In this document: in pieces, positions 17,737-25,955 of the stretch | Numbering within the stretch: the first letter of the stretch is position 1 | Layout: each line of letters opens with the position of its first letter | DNA from: Salipaludibacillus sp. CUR1 | GTDB lineage: Bacteria; Bacillota; Bacilli; Bacillales; Salisediminibacteriaceae | DNA length: 64,000 bases | Direction of reading: 5' to 3' | Assembly: GCF_021028955.1 (NCBI RefSeq) | Contig: NZ_JAIWPE010000057.1 | Location: 142,828-206,827 of the forward strand | The notes under the pieces: generated by a model | Seen by the model: only the letters and a program-made list of their open reading frames with translations | What the model was told of the DNA's origin: nothing | The model's database searches: none | Translations under genes and position numbers: made by a program

Positions 17737-18789
17737 TTATTTTTCAAGGAAGTACTGCAAAATGATATCATCAAGCCCCGGGAGATTTTCATGCTCGAAG
17801 TCCGGAAACAGTTCAAGCCGCTTCGGTGACGTAATCTTATTATAGGCTGCGAACTGTGAAGAAGGCGGGCAGATTTCGTCCATAAGCCCGACGCCCATTA
17901 AAAACTCTGCTTTGATTCTCGACGCCAGATGCTGAATATCGATATACCCTAGTTTAGTAAATACCTCATGCCGCCGTTTATGCTGCGGGTCAAATCTGCG
18001 GAAATAACGCCTGAGATCCTGATAGGCATCAACCGCCAGATCCAGTTTCCACACGCGCTTGTAGTCGCTTAGAAACGGATAAACCGCAGCTGCTTTTTTG
18101 ATCCGCGGCTCCAGAGCGGCACAAACGAGAGCCAGCCCTCCGCCCTGAGACCAGCCTGTTGCCATCACTTCATTTTCATTAATATCGGGCCTGTTCATGA
18201 CGATTTTTGCCAGCTGCGCAGTGTCCAGAAAAACCTGCCGGTAAAAGAGATTATCCGCATGGTCGTCGAGCCCGCGGGTCACATGTCCCTGAAGGGTATT
18301 CCCCTTCACCCCGCCGACATCTTCAGACTGTCCGCCCTGACCGCGCACATCCATAGCAAACACCGTATAGCCAAGAGCCGCGTAATGAAGCTTATCACTC
18401 CAGTCGCCAGCATTCATACTGTACCCGTGGAACATGAGAATAGCCGGATTTTGCTTTGGGGGATGATCGGCGTTTTCGGCGGCCTCCTCAGAACTGCTGC
18501 CTGTGTCAGCTGTGCTGCCGTTATCTCGGGTACTATTTGGGTAAGGAGCCTGGCCGGATTTCGGCATGAGGACTTTTACATGAATCCTCGCTCCCCTGAC
18601 GCCGGTAAAGTACATATCATAACAGTCAGCGATCCCAACCTGAAAAGTGGACGGCATGAGTTCAATTTTCGGATCCACCGTGTTCATTTCTTTAAGGGCA
18701 CGGTCCCAATACTCATTAAAATCAACGGGACGCGGGTTTGTTCCCTGATAATTTTTAAGCTCATTAATCGGCATATCGATCATCGGCAT
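17737..18789 (-). CDS. Acetylxylan esterase / cephalosporin-C deacetylase (CE7)
   Basis: 350 aa against ~320 for typical members. It is an alpha/beta hydrolase with the triad Ser214 (ATGWSQGGG), Asp304 (GLMDEICPP) and His333 (PDFEHENL). The oxyanion region is MFHGYSMNAGDW and the CE7 signature RGQGGQSEDVGG is intact. It deacetylates xylo-oligosaccharides inside the cell. Odd feature: a 30-residue, Ser/Thr/Glu-rich insertion at about residues 81-113 (PYPNSTRDNGSTADTGSSSE in part), between the early beta strands, which B. subtilis Cah lacks as far as I recall. The start follows GGGGAGAAGCT. Confidence 0.9.
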   Translation of the reverse strand: MPMIDMPINELKNYQGTNPRPVDFNEYWDRALKEMNTVDPKIELMPSTFQVGIADCYDMYFTGVRGARIHVKVLMPKSGQAPYPNSTRDNGSTADTGSSSEEAAENADHPPKQNPAILMFHGYSMNAGDWSDKLHYAALGYTVFAMDVRGQGGQSEDVGGVKGNTLQGHVTRGLDDHADNLFYRQVFLDTAQLAKIVMNRPDINENEVMATGWSQGGGLALVCAALEPRIKKAAAVYPFLSDYKRVWKLDLAVDAYQDLRRYFRRFDPQHKRRHEVFTKLGYIDIQHLASRIKAEFLMGVGLMDEICPPSSQFAAYNKITSPKRLELFPDFEHENLPGLDDIILQYFLEK

Positions 18790-18804
18790 AGCTTCTCCCC
18801 TTTT

Positions 18805-19200
18805 CTAATGAATCATGATGTATTTATCAATAATTTTCGTCCAATTTCTTTTTCGCGGCAGCAGCGTTTCATGTAAAAAAACCATCCGCTCCTGCTCATG
18901 AGGAAAGACTTCTTCTACTTTTTCAGCCTGAAGAGCCGCCTCCTGAAAGAGATTCAGCGCCTCAATCGCTTCGGCATCTTTCTGAAAAATCGACTGAATC
19001 GTCAGGTTTTCTTCATTATAAGGGATCAGCCCCTGCATCACACTTTTTAACAGCCTGTCCCCAATATCATGATCATTCTTTATATAACATTCACTCACAT
19101 AATTAATGGCACTTTCTACTTCCGTGAGAAGCTCCTTGTAATTTTTTAAAAACGTCTGCTGAGCCTCAGTTAATTGAGTTGAAATAGCCTGCACCTCCAA
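18805..19200 (-). CDS. Small helical protein of unknown function
   Basis: About 131 aa, all-helical, with no membrane segment or signal. The start is unusual: there is no ATG near the N-terminus. The frame opens with TTG (19200) and GTG (19194), which fall inside a GGAGG motif, while an ATT at 19185 lies 8 nt after that motif. The real start is therefore uncertain. The C-terminus (LHETLLPRKRNWTKIIDKYI) resembles the end of the unknown protein at 63403-63846 (FTLLPNVKKLKEEMETVFKP then YI), hinting at a distant shared family. It lies 16 bp upstream of the CE7 gene and may be co-transcribed. Confidence 0.7.
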   Translation of the reverse strand: MEVQAISTQLTEAQQTFLKNYKELLTEVESAINYVSECYIKNDHDIGDRLLKSVMQGLIPYNEENLTIQSIFQKDAEAIEALNLFQEAALQAEKVEEVFPHEQERMVFLHETLLPRKRNWTKIIDKYIMIH

Positions 19201-19298
19201 ATTTGCTAATTGATGTCTATTCTAACAAAGTTTCAAGGAGAAGAGGAGGGTGAACAGCAGGTAATCAGGCTAACGGCCCTCCAGGAAAGCAGCAACCC

Positions 19299-19862
19299 GG
19301 GGAGTTTGTGCTTATAAATGGGGAGTGTGGCGGTATTATAGGGGGCGGGGGGCTCAGCTGGAATGGGAGGCCTGTATAAGGGGGGATCGGCTATATAACA
19401 GAGAGGATAGCTGCATACGGCGGGGGTTTTGCTGTATAACAGGGGGGGGCTGGCTGGGTAGCTGAGGAATTTTGCTGGGTAGCTGGGAGGATTAGCTATA
19501 TAACTGGGGATTTTGCTGTTCAACAAGGGGGAGTTGGCTTTATAGGTGGGGGATTGGCTGTTCCACAAGGGGGATTTGCTGTATAACTGGGGATTCTGAT
19601 GCTTAGTGGGGGTTTCTATCGAATGAATGCGGAATTTAGCGGTATAATTGAGGGATTTTAGCTTATAAAATAGGATTCAGCGGTATGATCAGGGGAACTC
19701 TACCTAATAAATCTTGGATACTACCATAAAAATATGGAACTCTACCGTATAGATCGGTAACTCTACCTTATAGATGAGTAACTCTACCGTATAAACTCCT
19801 AACTCTACCGTATAGATCGTCCACTCTACCGTATAAAACCGCAACTCTACCGTATAACAATT
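19299..19862. repeat. Intergenic 21-bp tandem repeat array 1
   Basis: About 27 diverged units with a steady 21-bp period. The left part (to ~19600) reads like GGGGATTTTGCTGTTCAACAA. The right part (~19690-19862) reads like GGTAACTCTACCTTATAGAT. Intermediate units between them share the frame (for example GAGGGATTTTAGCTTATAAA). Units are directly adjacent, so this is not CRISPR. The array ends at a Spo0A-box-like TTCGACAAA (19863-19871). Confidence 0.9.
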
Positions 19863-19878
19863 TTCGACAAAATACGCA

Positions 19879-19918
19879 CCCGCCATCACACCCCGCTCCG
19901 CCCGCCATCACACCCCGC
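19879..19918. repeat. Short direct repeat, 22-bp period
   Basis: CCCGCCATCACACCCCGC occurs twice (19879-19896, 19901-19918), in the C-rich stretch between array 1 and the fliS terminator. Confidence 0.8.
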
Positions 19919-19982
19919 CGACAGCATCTCAGCACCCTCATCCGCTTATCCCCCGCCCCCCTACCACCAGCCTTCGACAAAA

Positions 19983-20009
19983 GGGGTCAGACCCCCCAGT
20001 AATTTCCAA
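19983..20009. repeat. GC-rich palindromic repeat, copy e
   Basis: GGGG-TCAGA-CCCCCCAG then TAATTTCCAA. The left arm is shortened. It follows a second TTCGACAAA (19973-19981). Confidence 0.75.
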
Positions 20010-20040
20010 ACCAGTAATCCCCATCCCCCACCTCATAAAA

Positions 20041-20076
20041 AACGTTTGCGGCGGCCTCACGGCTGTCGCAAACGTT
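20041..20076 (-). terminator. Terminator of fliS
   Basis: AACGTTTGCG / CGCAAACGTT stem with a GC-rich loop. The A-run on its left is the minus-strand T-run. Confidence 0.85.
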
Positions 20077-20104
20077 CCTCAAAGACTTCTAATTTTAATT
20101 ACTC

Positions 20105-20674
20105 TTATTTCCGGAAACTTCTCTGACCGCCGCCTGCGGCTGTCAGGCCTTGTTTAGCCTGGGCATACGGATTCCCTGATGCCCCTTTTGCTGCTCCTCT
20201 TCCGGAAGCTCCGGCAGTCACCGCGCCCCCGTTACTTCCCGAAACTGGAGCCGAAGCAGGCGTGCCGCTTCCTGTATTCCCTCCGGCGCTTCCGTGACGC
20301 TGCTGCCGGTCCAGTTTAATCACTTCTTTCCATGTATCGCGGAAGTCCGCCACAAACGTTTCCGCCTGCTTCAGCGCTTCCACATCGTTGCCCGTATTCG
20401 CCTCAACGAGCTTTGACAAAATAAAATCGTACATCTGCATCATATTCCCGCTCACAGCCACGTCTGTATTCAGCGTCACCATCAGCTCGCGGATAATGTT
20501 TTGCGATTTGATTAAATTTGTATTCTTTTCCTCAATGTTGTTCTCTGTAATTGCCTTTTCTGCCCGTTTAATAAACTTCAGGCACCCTTCATAGAGCATA
20601 AGCGTCAGCTCGCCCGCTGATTTCGTCTCTACTGAAGACTGCTTGTACTTCGCGTAAGGATTATTAACCGCCAT
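20105..20674 (-). CDS. fliS: Flagellar export chaperone FliS with C-terminal extension
   Basis: 189 aa. Residues 1-~127 are a standard FliS (MAVNNPYAKYKQSSVETKSA; SQNIIRELMVTLN), which binds flagellin's C-terminus and prevents early polymerisation. Residues ~128-189 are an extra tail rich in Gly, Ala, Ser and Thr ending GGGQRSFRK. FliS proteins are normally 125-135 aa, so this tail is unusual; it contains a second NPYAQAKQG echo of the N-terminal NPYAKYKQS. The start is ATG 20674 behind AAGGGGTG. A perfect sigma-D promoter lies 250 nt upstream. Confidence 0.93.
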   Translation of the reverse strand: MAVNNPYAKYKQSSVETKSAGELTLMLYEGCLKFIKRAEKAITENNIEEKNTNLIKSQNIIRELMVTLNTDVAVSGNMMQMYDFILSKLVEANTGNDVEALKQAETFVADFRDTWKEVIKLDRQQRHGSAGGNTGSGTPASAPVSGSNGGAVTAGASGRGAAKGASGNPYAQAKQGLTAAGGGQRSFRK

Positions 20675-20922
20675 ATCATCGACACCCCTTCAATGTGCTC
20701 AGCTGAGCCGACCCTTAAGCCGCCCCATAAATTCACACACAACATTCTTTTACAAATGGCTCCATTAAACTTTGCGGCTGATTTTCGCTTCATAACGCTC
20801 ACTGCAATCAACCCCTGATTTAAAATCACCATCACCTTTTTCAGAGACTTTACAATAAAACACTTCCATATTAAATAACAGCCGTTTGTATAAGAACCGG
20901 CTGACTCACTCACCTATCCACT

Positions 20923-20949
20923 TTATCGGCATCCCCCGCCATCTTTTTA
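20923..20949 (-). promoter_or_regulatory. Sigma-D promoter of fliS
   Basis: TAAA (20949-20946), 15-bp spacer, GCCGATAA (20930-20923): an exact match to the consensus on the minus strand. It implies a 5' leader of about 240 nt; the gap 20675-20922 shows no other gene. Confidence 0.85.
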
Positions 20950-20965
20950 ACCGAAAAAGCAAAAA

Positions 20966-20985
20966 GAACCCGTAAAAACGAGTTC
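20966..20985 (-). terminator. Terminator of flaG
   Basis: GAACCCG-TAAAAA-CGAGTTC (one mismatch), with AAAAA on its left giving a T-run on the minus strand. It lies 20 bp after the flaG stop and upstream of the fliS promoter. Confidence 0.7.
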
Positions 20986-21004
20986 CTTCAGCTTAACCAT
21001 CACC

Positions 21005-21394
21005 TTAAACTTTTTCATCAATAATAATGCCGGCAAACTCAAGCATCGACGAAATCATATCCAGAAACTCCTCAGGCGGAATCTCTTTCACAACCTCCTC
21101 TGTCGAACGGTCAACCACCTTCACCATAGTCCGGTTCAGCACCTCATGCTGCTCAAACTGAAGCGACGTCGAACGGAACATCCCTAAATCATTCATCGCC
21201 TCCACCGCCTGATCCAGCTCCTCTAGCGACCACTCGCGCCCCTTCACCCGGGACTCATGCTCAGCCAGACGCGACGACGTATCCACACTTCCCTGTGCCT
21301 CGCCGCTCTCACGCGCCTGCACCGGCCCCCGCTCAGCCTTCACCTGCTGAAACAAATCACTCACCGACATCGAGCCCATTGATCTCACTTCCAT
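21005..21394 (-). CDS. flaG: Flagellar protein FlaG (YvyC)
   Basis: About 129 aa. The C-terminal half has the FlaG signature (LQFEQHEVLNRTMVKVVDRS then VVKEIPPEEFLDMISSMLEF). The N-terminal half is disordered and polar. FlaG influences filament length in other species. The frame starts with TTG 21403 and ATG 21400, but AGGAG is best spaced for the ATG at 21394. It has its own sigma-D promoter 36 nt upstream and its own terminator. Confidence 0.9.
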   Translation of the reverse strand: MEVRSMGSMSVSDLFQQVKAERGPVQARESGEAQGSVDTSSRLAEHESRVKGREWSLEELDQAVEAMNDLGMFRSTSLQFEQHEVLNRTMVKVVDRSTEEVVKEIPPEEFLDMISSMLEFAGIIIDEKV

Positions 21395-21429
21395 GTGCAT
21401 CAACTCCTACTCTTGGCCTTTCCTATTTA

Positions 21430-21456
21430 CTATCGGCAACTCCCGCCGAAGCTTTC
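21430..21456 (-). promoter_or_regulatory. Sigma-D promoter of flaG
   Basis: GAAA (21456-21453; consensus TAAA), 15-bp spacer, GCCGATAG (21437-21430) on the minus strand. Confidence 0.65.
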
Positions 21457-21509
21457 ACTTTTTCGGGGAAAAATCACGTTGTCACCTATAGAATAGGAGA
21501 GGGACGACT

Positions 21510-21863
21510 CTACTTTTTCGAATCGAAGAACACACCATCGGCAGTCGGTCCATCATAAGGGGATTCATATTTTTTACCCGTGCTTTTCCGCTTCTTCAAC
21601 TGGCTGATATCCATCCGTATCTTTCCCTGGATCGCGTTCATACGCGAGTTAATCTGTTTGTTCATCTCAATGAGTTCAGTCGCAAGACGCTCATCCGTTT
21701 CATTGTCAGGCCTCGTCAGTTCCGTCATCAGCATCTGGCGCCTGCCAAGATAAGATTCAATTGCTTCGATATACTCTTCCCGTCCCTCGTCTTCAGGAAG
21801 AGGCTGATCCAGATGATCGTGAAGCTCTTTAGTGATGCCATGCAGCTCTTTCAACACTGCCAT
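21510..21863 (-). CDS. fliT: Flagellar protein FliT
   Basis: 117 aa, helical. The ending KKYESPYDGPTADGVFFDSK matches the Bacillus FliT C-terminus. FliT is an export chaperone, linked to the cap protein FliD in enterics. The start is ATG 21863 behind AAAAAGGAGGGGACGGT. It sits between fliD and flaG. No sigma-D promoter was found in the 150 bp upstream, and a terminator for the preceding fliD lies there (21943-21966), so its expression may depend on read-through. Confidence 0.85.
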   Translation of the reverse strand: MAVLKELHGITKELHDHLDQPLPEDEGREEYIEAIESYLGRRQMLMTELTRPDNETDERLATELIEMNKQINSRMNAIQGKIRMDISQLKKRKSTGKKYESPYDGPTADGVFFDSKK

Positions 21864-21942
21864 ACCGTCCCCTCCTTTTTAAGAAAATATTTATTCCTGG
21901 CGGAAGTCTCAGCCCTTTGTCAGCAAAACATGAGTTATGTAA

Positions 21943-21966
21943 AAAGCAAAGCCGCCGCTTTGCTTT
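21943..21966 (-). terminator. Terminator between fliD copy 1 and fliT
   Basis: AAAGCAAAGC / GCTTTGCTTT with a 4-nt loop. The A-run on the left reads as T on the minus strand. Confidence 0.6.
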
Positions 21967-22011
21967 CTTAAAGCTTTTATTCACCTTATTTAGAATGTGT
22001 AAACGTCCATG

Positions 22012-23811
22012 CTACATCCCGCCGTATAATGAGGCAAACAATGATTCGGCCTGGGAGTTGGCTTTTGCGACCGCTTTTTCCATCGCAGTGAACTGGGCCC
22101 AGTAACGCTGTTCCACCTGCTGCATCCGCCGTTCAAAATTGGAAATTTTGTCATCCAGGCTGTTCAGTTCACGTCCGAGGGCAAACTGATGATTAAGGTT
22201 CCGCCCTCTGAGGCCGCCGGCTCTCCTGGAAACCTGGTCAATTAATCCATTAGCACTCTCACGAACCCGGCGCGCCACACCTTTATCGGCCTGAGTCGGC
22301 CCGTCTCCGGCAAAAAGCTGGAAGACGGCTTCTGCGTCTGTATCAATCGCCTTCCGCAGTTTATCTTCATTAATTTCAAGCTTCCCGCCGTCACGGTAAT
22401 TACTCGTCGTTGAAATGCCAATTTGCGCAAGCTGGTTAAACGGCGCGTCTGCCCCAGTGTTGACCGGTGTATACATGTCCATTCTGAACGTGTTAAAGCC
22501 GCTCCTGAGCGTGCGGTCATTCCTGAGCAGCCCGCTCATCGCCCGCTCTTCCCACCTTTCAATTTCGCGGTCAGTCATCGCATCCTTCTGGTCGTCGGTC
22601 AGCGGACGGTAGTCCCGGTAAAACTCCTGGCCAAGCTTTTCATTAACGAGATCGACAAGCTCATTATATTCCTCTACAAACCCTTTAATCGTATCCATAA
22701 TTTTATCTGTATCTGTTGAAGCGCCGATCGTGACAGAGTTTTCACCTTCCAGAAAGGTCCCTTGAAGGGTCATGGTGACGCCATTCATCGTAAACGTATT
22801 GGAGTGGCGGTGTGTGGTCAGCCCGTTGACCGTAAATTCAGCGTTCGTGCCCCCGCGTTCCGGGGCGGACCCGAGTTGAAGCGCCTCAGTAAAGAAAGCT
22901 CCCTGAAATACGAGTTCACGCTCTTCCCCCTCCGGTCTGAACTGTCCTGTAGACGTGCGGCTCACCGCGATTTTATCCGAAAAGTTGTCATAAAAGACGT
23001 TAATGCCGGCAGCGGATTTGTTCATGTCGGCGATAACTTGGTTCAACGTCTGGTTGCCTGTGATCATGAACGTCTCGGTGACGGCTTCCCCATTGGCGTT
23101 AAAGGTGGTGATGCTGGACGATGCGAATTGATCGGGGCCGTTTTCATCTTCTGTAAAGGCAGTCACTTCTACCTTTGCTTTGGCGGCCAGTTCTTTTCCG
23201 AACACGAGCTGTCCGTTTTCTTTGTCAATCATGACCTGTGTCGCCCGGATGTTCCCTTCGCCGAATTCTTCCACAACTTTATAGGAGACGCCGTTTACTT
23301 TAACAACGACTGAATCCGGGTTGCCTAACTCCTGGTTCAGATCGATGTTAGTGTGTTTCTGGTCAACGGTGATTACCTGTCTGTTCACAATTCCAGTTTG
23401 CCAGAAGCTTCCTTCTGCGAAGTTCTGGTCTTTCAGCGGCTTTGCCGGATCGATTTTGCTGCCATCCGAGATGGGATCGGCACTGGCGTTGGATGCCGCT
23501 GAGGCGAGCTGCCTGACTTCGCTGACTCTGAATGATGCCCCGCTTGCCGTCGCTGCAGCTGTGGCGCTGACGAGCTGGTCGTTCGTACTCGACGCCTTTT
23601 TCGCTGTCATATTCGACCGGCGGAGAATCGTATCGAAAATATTTGTCCGGAATGTATCCAGCTTTAAGTTAATCTCACGGAACTGTTCCATTTTCCATTC
23701 AATCTGCTGCTGATCCTGCTTCATCCGGTCCATCGGCATCCTCTCGGCCCGCATTAAATCCTGAACCATCTGATTAATATCCATACCTGTGGCAAATCCT
23801 GATAAACGCAC
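22012..23811 (-). CDS. fliD: Flagellar filament cap protein FliD, copy 1
   Basis: 599 aa. The FliD N-domain (VRLSGFATGMDINQMVQDLM, GTG start read as Met) and C-domain (ISNFERRMQQVEQRYWAQFT) are both present. They flank a variable D2-D3 head (about 150-420). FliD pentamers cap the growing filament and help flagellin assemble. The start is GTG 23811 with AAGGAG 9 nt upstream. It is a paralogue of the next gene (24058-25641): both share the N-terminal 16 residues almost exactly and have near-identical C-termini, with the middle diverged. It has its own sigma-D promoter. Confidence 0.95.
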   Translation of the reverse strand: MRLSGFATGMDINQMVQDLMRAERMPMDRMKQDQQQIEWKMEQFREINLKLDTFRTNIFDTILRRSNMTAKKASSTNDQLVSATAAATASGASFRVSEVRQLASAASNASADPISDGSKIDPAKPLKDQNFAEGSFWQTGIVNRQVITVDQKHTNIDLNQELGNPDSVVVKVNGVSYKVVEEFGEGNIRATQVMIDKENGQLVFGKELAAKAKVEVTAFTEDENGPDQFASSSITTFNANGEAVTETFMITGNQTLNQVIADMNKSAAGINVFYDNFSDKIAVSRTSTGQFRPEGEERELVFQGAFFTEALQLGSAPERGGTNAEFTVNGLTTHRHSNTFTMNGVTMTLQGTFLEGENSVTIGASTDTDKIMDTIKGFVEEYNELVDLVNEKLGQEFYRDYRPLTDDQKDAMTDREIERWEERAMSGLLRNDRTLRSGFNTFRMDMYTPVNTGADAPFNQLAQIGISTTSNYRDGGKLEINEDKLRKAIDTDAEAVFQLFAGDGPTQADKGVARRVRESANGLIDQVSRRAGGLRGRNLNHQFALGRELNSLDDKISNFERRMQQVEQRYWAQFTAMEKAVAKANSQAESLFASLYGGM

Positions 23812-23900
23812 CTACCACCACTCCTTATCCTGTATTCTGTTGTCATTTCTATAGTTTGAAACCTCTGCGAATTTCTGCAGAGGCTATCCATCTATTAGCT

Positions 23901-23928
23901 ATATCGGCTCACGCGAAACAGAAGTTAA
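23901..23928 (-). promoter_or_regulatory. Sigma-D promoter of fliD copy 1
   Basis: TTAA (23928-23925; consensus TAAA), 16-bp spacer, GCCGATAT (23908-23901) on the minus strand. Confidence 0.65.
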
Positions 23929-23953
23929 CACAAACGACCGGATATAGGTATTT

Positions 23954-23990
23954 GGAAACAGCTGGGGGGTCAGACCCCCCAGCTGTTTCC
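23954..23990. repeat. GC-rich palindromic repeat, copy f (most perfect)
   Basis: GGAAACAGCTGGGGGG-TCAGA-CCCCCCAGCTGTTTCC: 16-bp perfect arms around 5 nt, between the two fliD genes. Confidence 0.92.
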
Positions 23991-23997
23991 AGCAAAA

Positions 23998-24032
23998 AAA
24001 CTGAACCGGGGTCCTTACTCCCGGTTCAGTTT
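23998..24032 (-). terminator. Terminator of fliD copy 2
   Basis: AAACTGAACCGGG / CCCGGTTCAGTTT, a 13-bp stem preceded by an A-run (T-run on the minus strand), 25 bp after the stop. Confidence 0.9.
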
Positions 24033-24057
24033 ATCGCGTCTCTACCTATAAACTTAT

Positions 24058-25641
24058 TTACATCTGCTGGCCTCCGCCCATGAGCCCGCCCATTTGGGAC
24101 ATTAATTGTTCGGCCTGCGCGTTCGCCCGTGCCATCGCCTGTTCCATGGCGGTAAACTGGTTCCAATAACGTTCCTCCACTTGCTGCATACGACGTTCAA
24201 AGTTTGAAATACGGTCATCGACCTGGTCTATTTCACGCCCCAATGTAAATTGTTGATTCGATGCCATGTCCGAACGCCCTGCCCGTCTGCCGATTTGTTC
24301 GATGCTTCCTGCAAGCGTGTCACGGATCCGTCTCGCGATTCCCCGTTCCCCTGTCTGCTCGCCGTCAGCAGCGAAGAGCTGATGGACCGCCTGCGGATCC
24401 TCTTCGATCGCAGCACGGAGCTGGGCTTCATCCACTTCGAGGCGCCCCCTGTCCTGGTAATTGCTCGTCGTTGTGATCCCTATCTCCGCAATCTGTGTAA
24501 AACTGGCAGCTGGATTTCCGCTGTCAACCGGTGTATAGAAATCCTGGCGCATCTGGTTCAAGGCCCCGGTAAGCATCCTGTCATTGCGCAACAGCCCGCT
24601 ATTGGCACGCTCCTCCCACAACTCAATTTCACTTTCGGACATCTCTCTCCGCTGCTCATCCGTAAGCGGCGCGTAATCACGGTAATACTCTTCAGACACC
24701 TTTCCGCCGACCATTTCAATCAGCTCATTATACTCTTCGACAAATCCCATCACCGTGTCAAAAATATCATCTGTATTATTAGCTACACTGATAGTCACAG
24801 GATCTGTAAACTCATCGTTCAAGGAAATATTCAGCCCGTTAATCGTAAATTGATTGCTTTGCCGCTCCATCTCCATGCCGTTAAATGTAAACGACGCGTT
24901 ACGTCCGGCCGATTCATTCGCCTCGTCCAGATTGAAAATCTCAGTTAAAAACTCTCCGGATCCCCCTTCTTCCGTTCCAAAGACAATTTCCGGATGATAG
25001 CCGTCCCCATTTTGTTCAGTATTGTAGATCCCCGTCTCTGTCCTGGACATAGAAATTCTCTGGCTCTGGTCATCGTAAAACGCCTGCACGCCAAGCTCTG
25101 AGCGATTGATCTCTGATAATATATCATTCAAACTGTCATTTTCATCAAAAGTAAACGAGACCTCGACAGCTTCCCCTTGCTCATTAAAAGTAGTCATTCC
25201 AAACTCAATTTTTCCGTCGCCATTTAAATCGACATTCCCTTGCAGCGTTTCTGCCTGGCCGATCAGCCCTTCCCCGGGATCAAACGTCGCCCCTTCATTT
25301 ACAATTGAACCATCGCTGAAATTATAAGCGGACTGCGCTCTTTCGACGTCTGAAATTGTATAACTGCCGTTAGCAGCCCCCGCGGATGCAGATCCGCTTA
25401 CGAGATTTCCGTTAGAACTCGTTACTTCTTTTGCATCCATATTCGACGCCATAATCACCGAGTCAAAAGTGTTGTTTCTAAACTGCATTAACTCCCGGTT
25501 CACTTCCCGGTAATCCGCCATTTTTAATATAAGCTCCTGCTGATCCTGCTGCATTTTCTGAAGCGGCTGCCGTTCCGCCTGCATCAGGTCTCCTACCATC
25601 TGGTTAATATCCATCCCTGATGCGAACCCTGAAAGTCTCAT
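24058..25641 (-). CDS. fliD: Flagellar filament cap protein FliD, copy 2
   Basis: 527 aa, closer to usual FliD length. It has the FliD N-domain (MRLSGFASGMDINQMVGDLM) and C-domain (ISNFERRMQQVEERYWNQFT), and ends in a Met/Gly-rich tail (MGGLMGGGQQM). The D2-D3 head differs from copy 1 and is ~70 residues shorter. The start follows AAGGGTGATAGG. A perfect sigma-D promoter lies about 315 bp upstream, but a strong terminator hairpin separates it from the gene. Expression may therefore be attenuated or come from another promoter. Two caps may be alternates or form a mixed complex. Confidence 0.95.
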   Translation of the reverse strand: MRLSGFASGMDINQMVGDLMQAERQPLQKMQQDQQELILKMADYREVNRELMQFRNNTFDSVIMASNMDAKEVTSSNGNLVSGSASAGAANGSYTISDVERAQSAYNFSDGSIVNEGATFDPGEGLIGQAETLQGNVDLNGDGKIEFGMTTFNEQGEAVEVSFTFDENDSLNDILSEINRSELGVQAFYDDQSQRISMSRTETGIYNTEQNGDGYHPEIVFGTEEGGSGEFLTEIFNLDEANESAGRNASFTFNGMEMERQSNQFTINGLNISLNDEFTDPVTISVANNTDDIFDTVMGFVEEYNELIEMVGGKVSEEYYRDYAPLTDEQRREMSESEIELWEERANSGLLRNDRMLTGALNQMRQDFYTPVDSGNPAASFTQIAEIGITTTSNYQDRGRLEVDEAQLRAAIEEDPQAVHQLFAADGEQTGERGIARRIRDTLAGSIEQIGRRAGRSDMASNQQFTLGREIDQVDDRISNFERRMQQVEERYWNQFTAMEQAMARANAQAEQLMSQMGGLMGGGQQM

Positions 25642-25885
25642 CCTATCACCCTTCGTTTTTCAGACAGCCAATACTGAAACGGCTGCTTTTTTTGTAAAAA
25701 AATATGCTGTAAATTTAAATGGCTGGTCTTCCCTGCCTCATTCAGCTTCTCTTTACTGAACAGAGAGAGACTTTGGAAATTTGTTGCGGTCTTTTCGGGA
25801 ACTGCCAGCCCAGCCTCCATTCAGTCCAGCTTCAACTTTGAGAAAGCTATAAAAGTCCCGAAACATCATTGATTCTATAAAAAAA

Positions 25886-25925
25886 ACAGAAAAAAGCGTG
25901 AGGAATCTCCCACTCTTTTTTCTGT
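25886..25925 (-). terminator. Terminator-like hairpin ~30 nt after a sigma-D start
   Basis: Minus strand: ACAGAAAAAAGAGTG and CACGCTTTTTTCTGT around a 10-nt loop, then T-run TTTTTT. It lies between the sigma-D promoter at 25956-25982 and fliD copy 2, so the transcript would end after ~65-70 nt. The alternative reading is a leader attenuator. Confidence 0.8.
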
Positions 25926-25955
25926 TGTCGACCATTCCTATTGATTCTGATCTTA

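Noticed and set aside
19233..19568. Open minus-strand frame of 111 codons with Pro/Ser/Tyr heptads inside array 1
   Set aside because: The frame is open only because 21 bp equals 7 codons. There is no ribosome-binding site and the repeat units diverge without codon bias.
19704..19889. Open frame reading YTVEL-type heptads
   Set aside because: Same cause as above: translation of the TCTACCGTATA repeats; no start signal.
20629..20913. 94-codon minus-strand frame upstream of fliS
   Set aside because: Overlaps the fliS start out of frame, has no ribosome-binding site, and lies in the leader of the sigma-D promoter.
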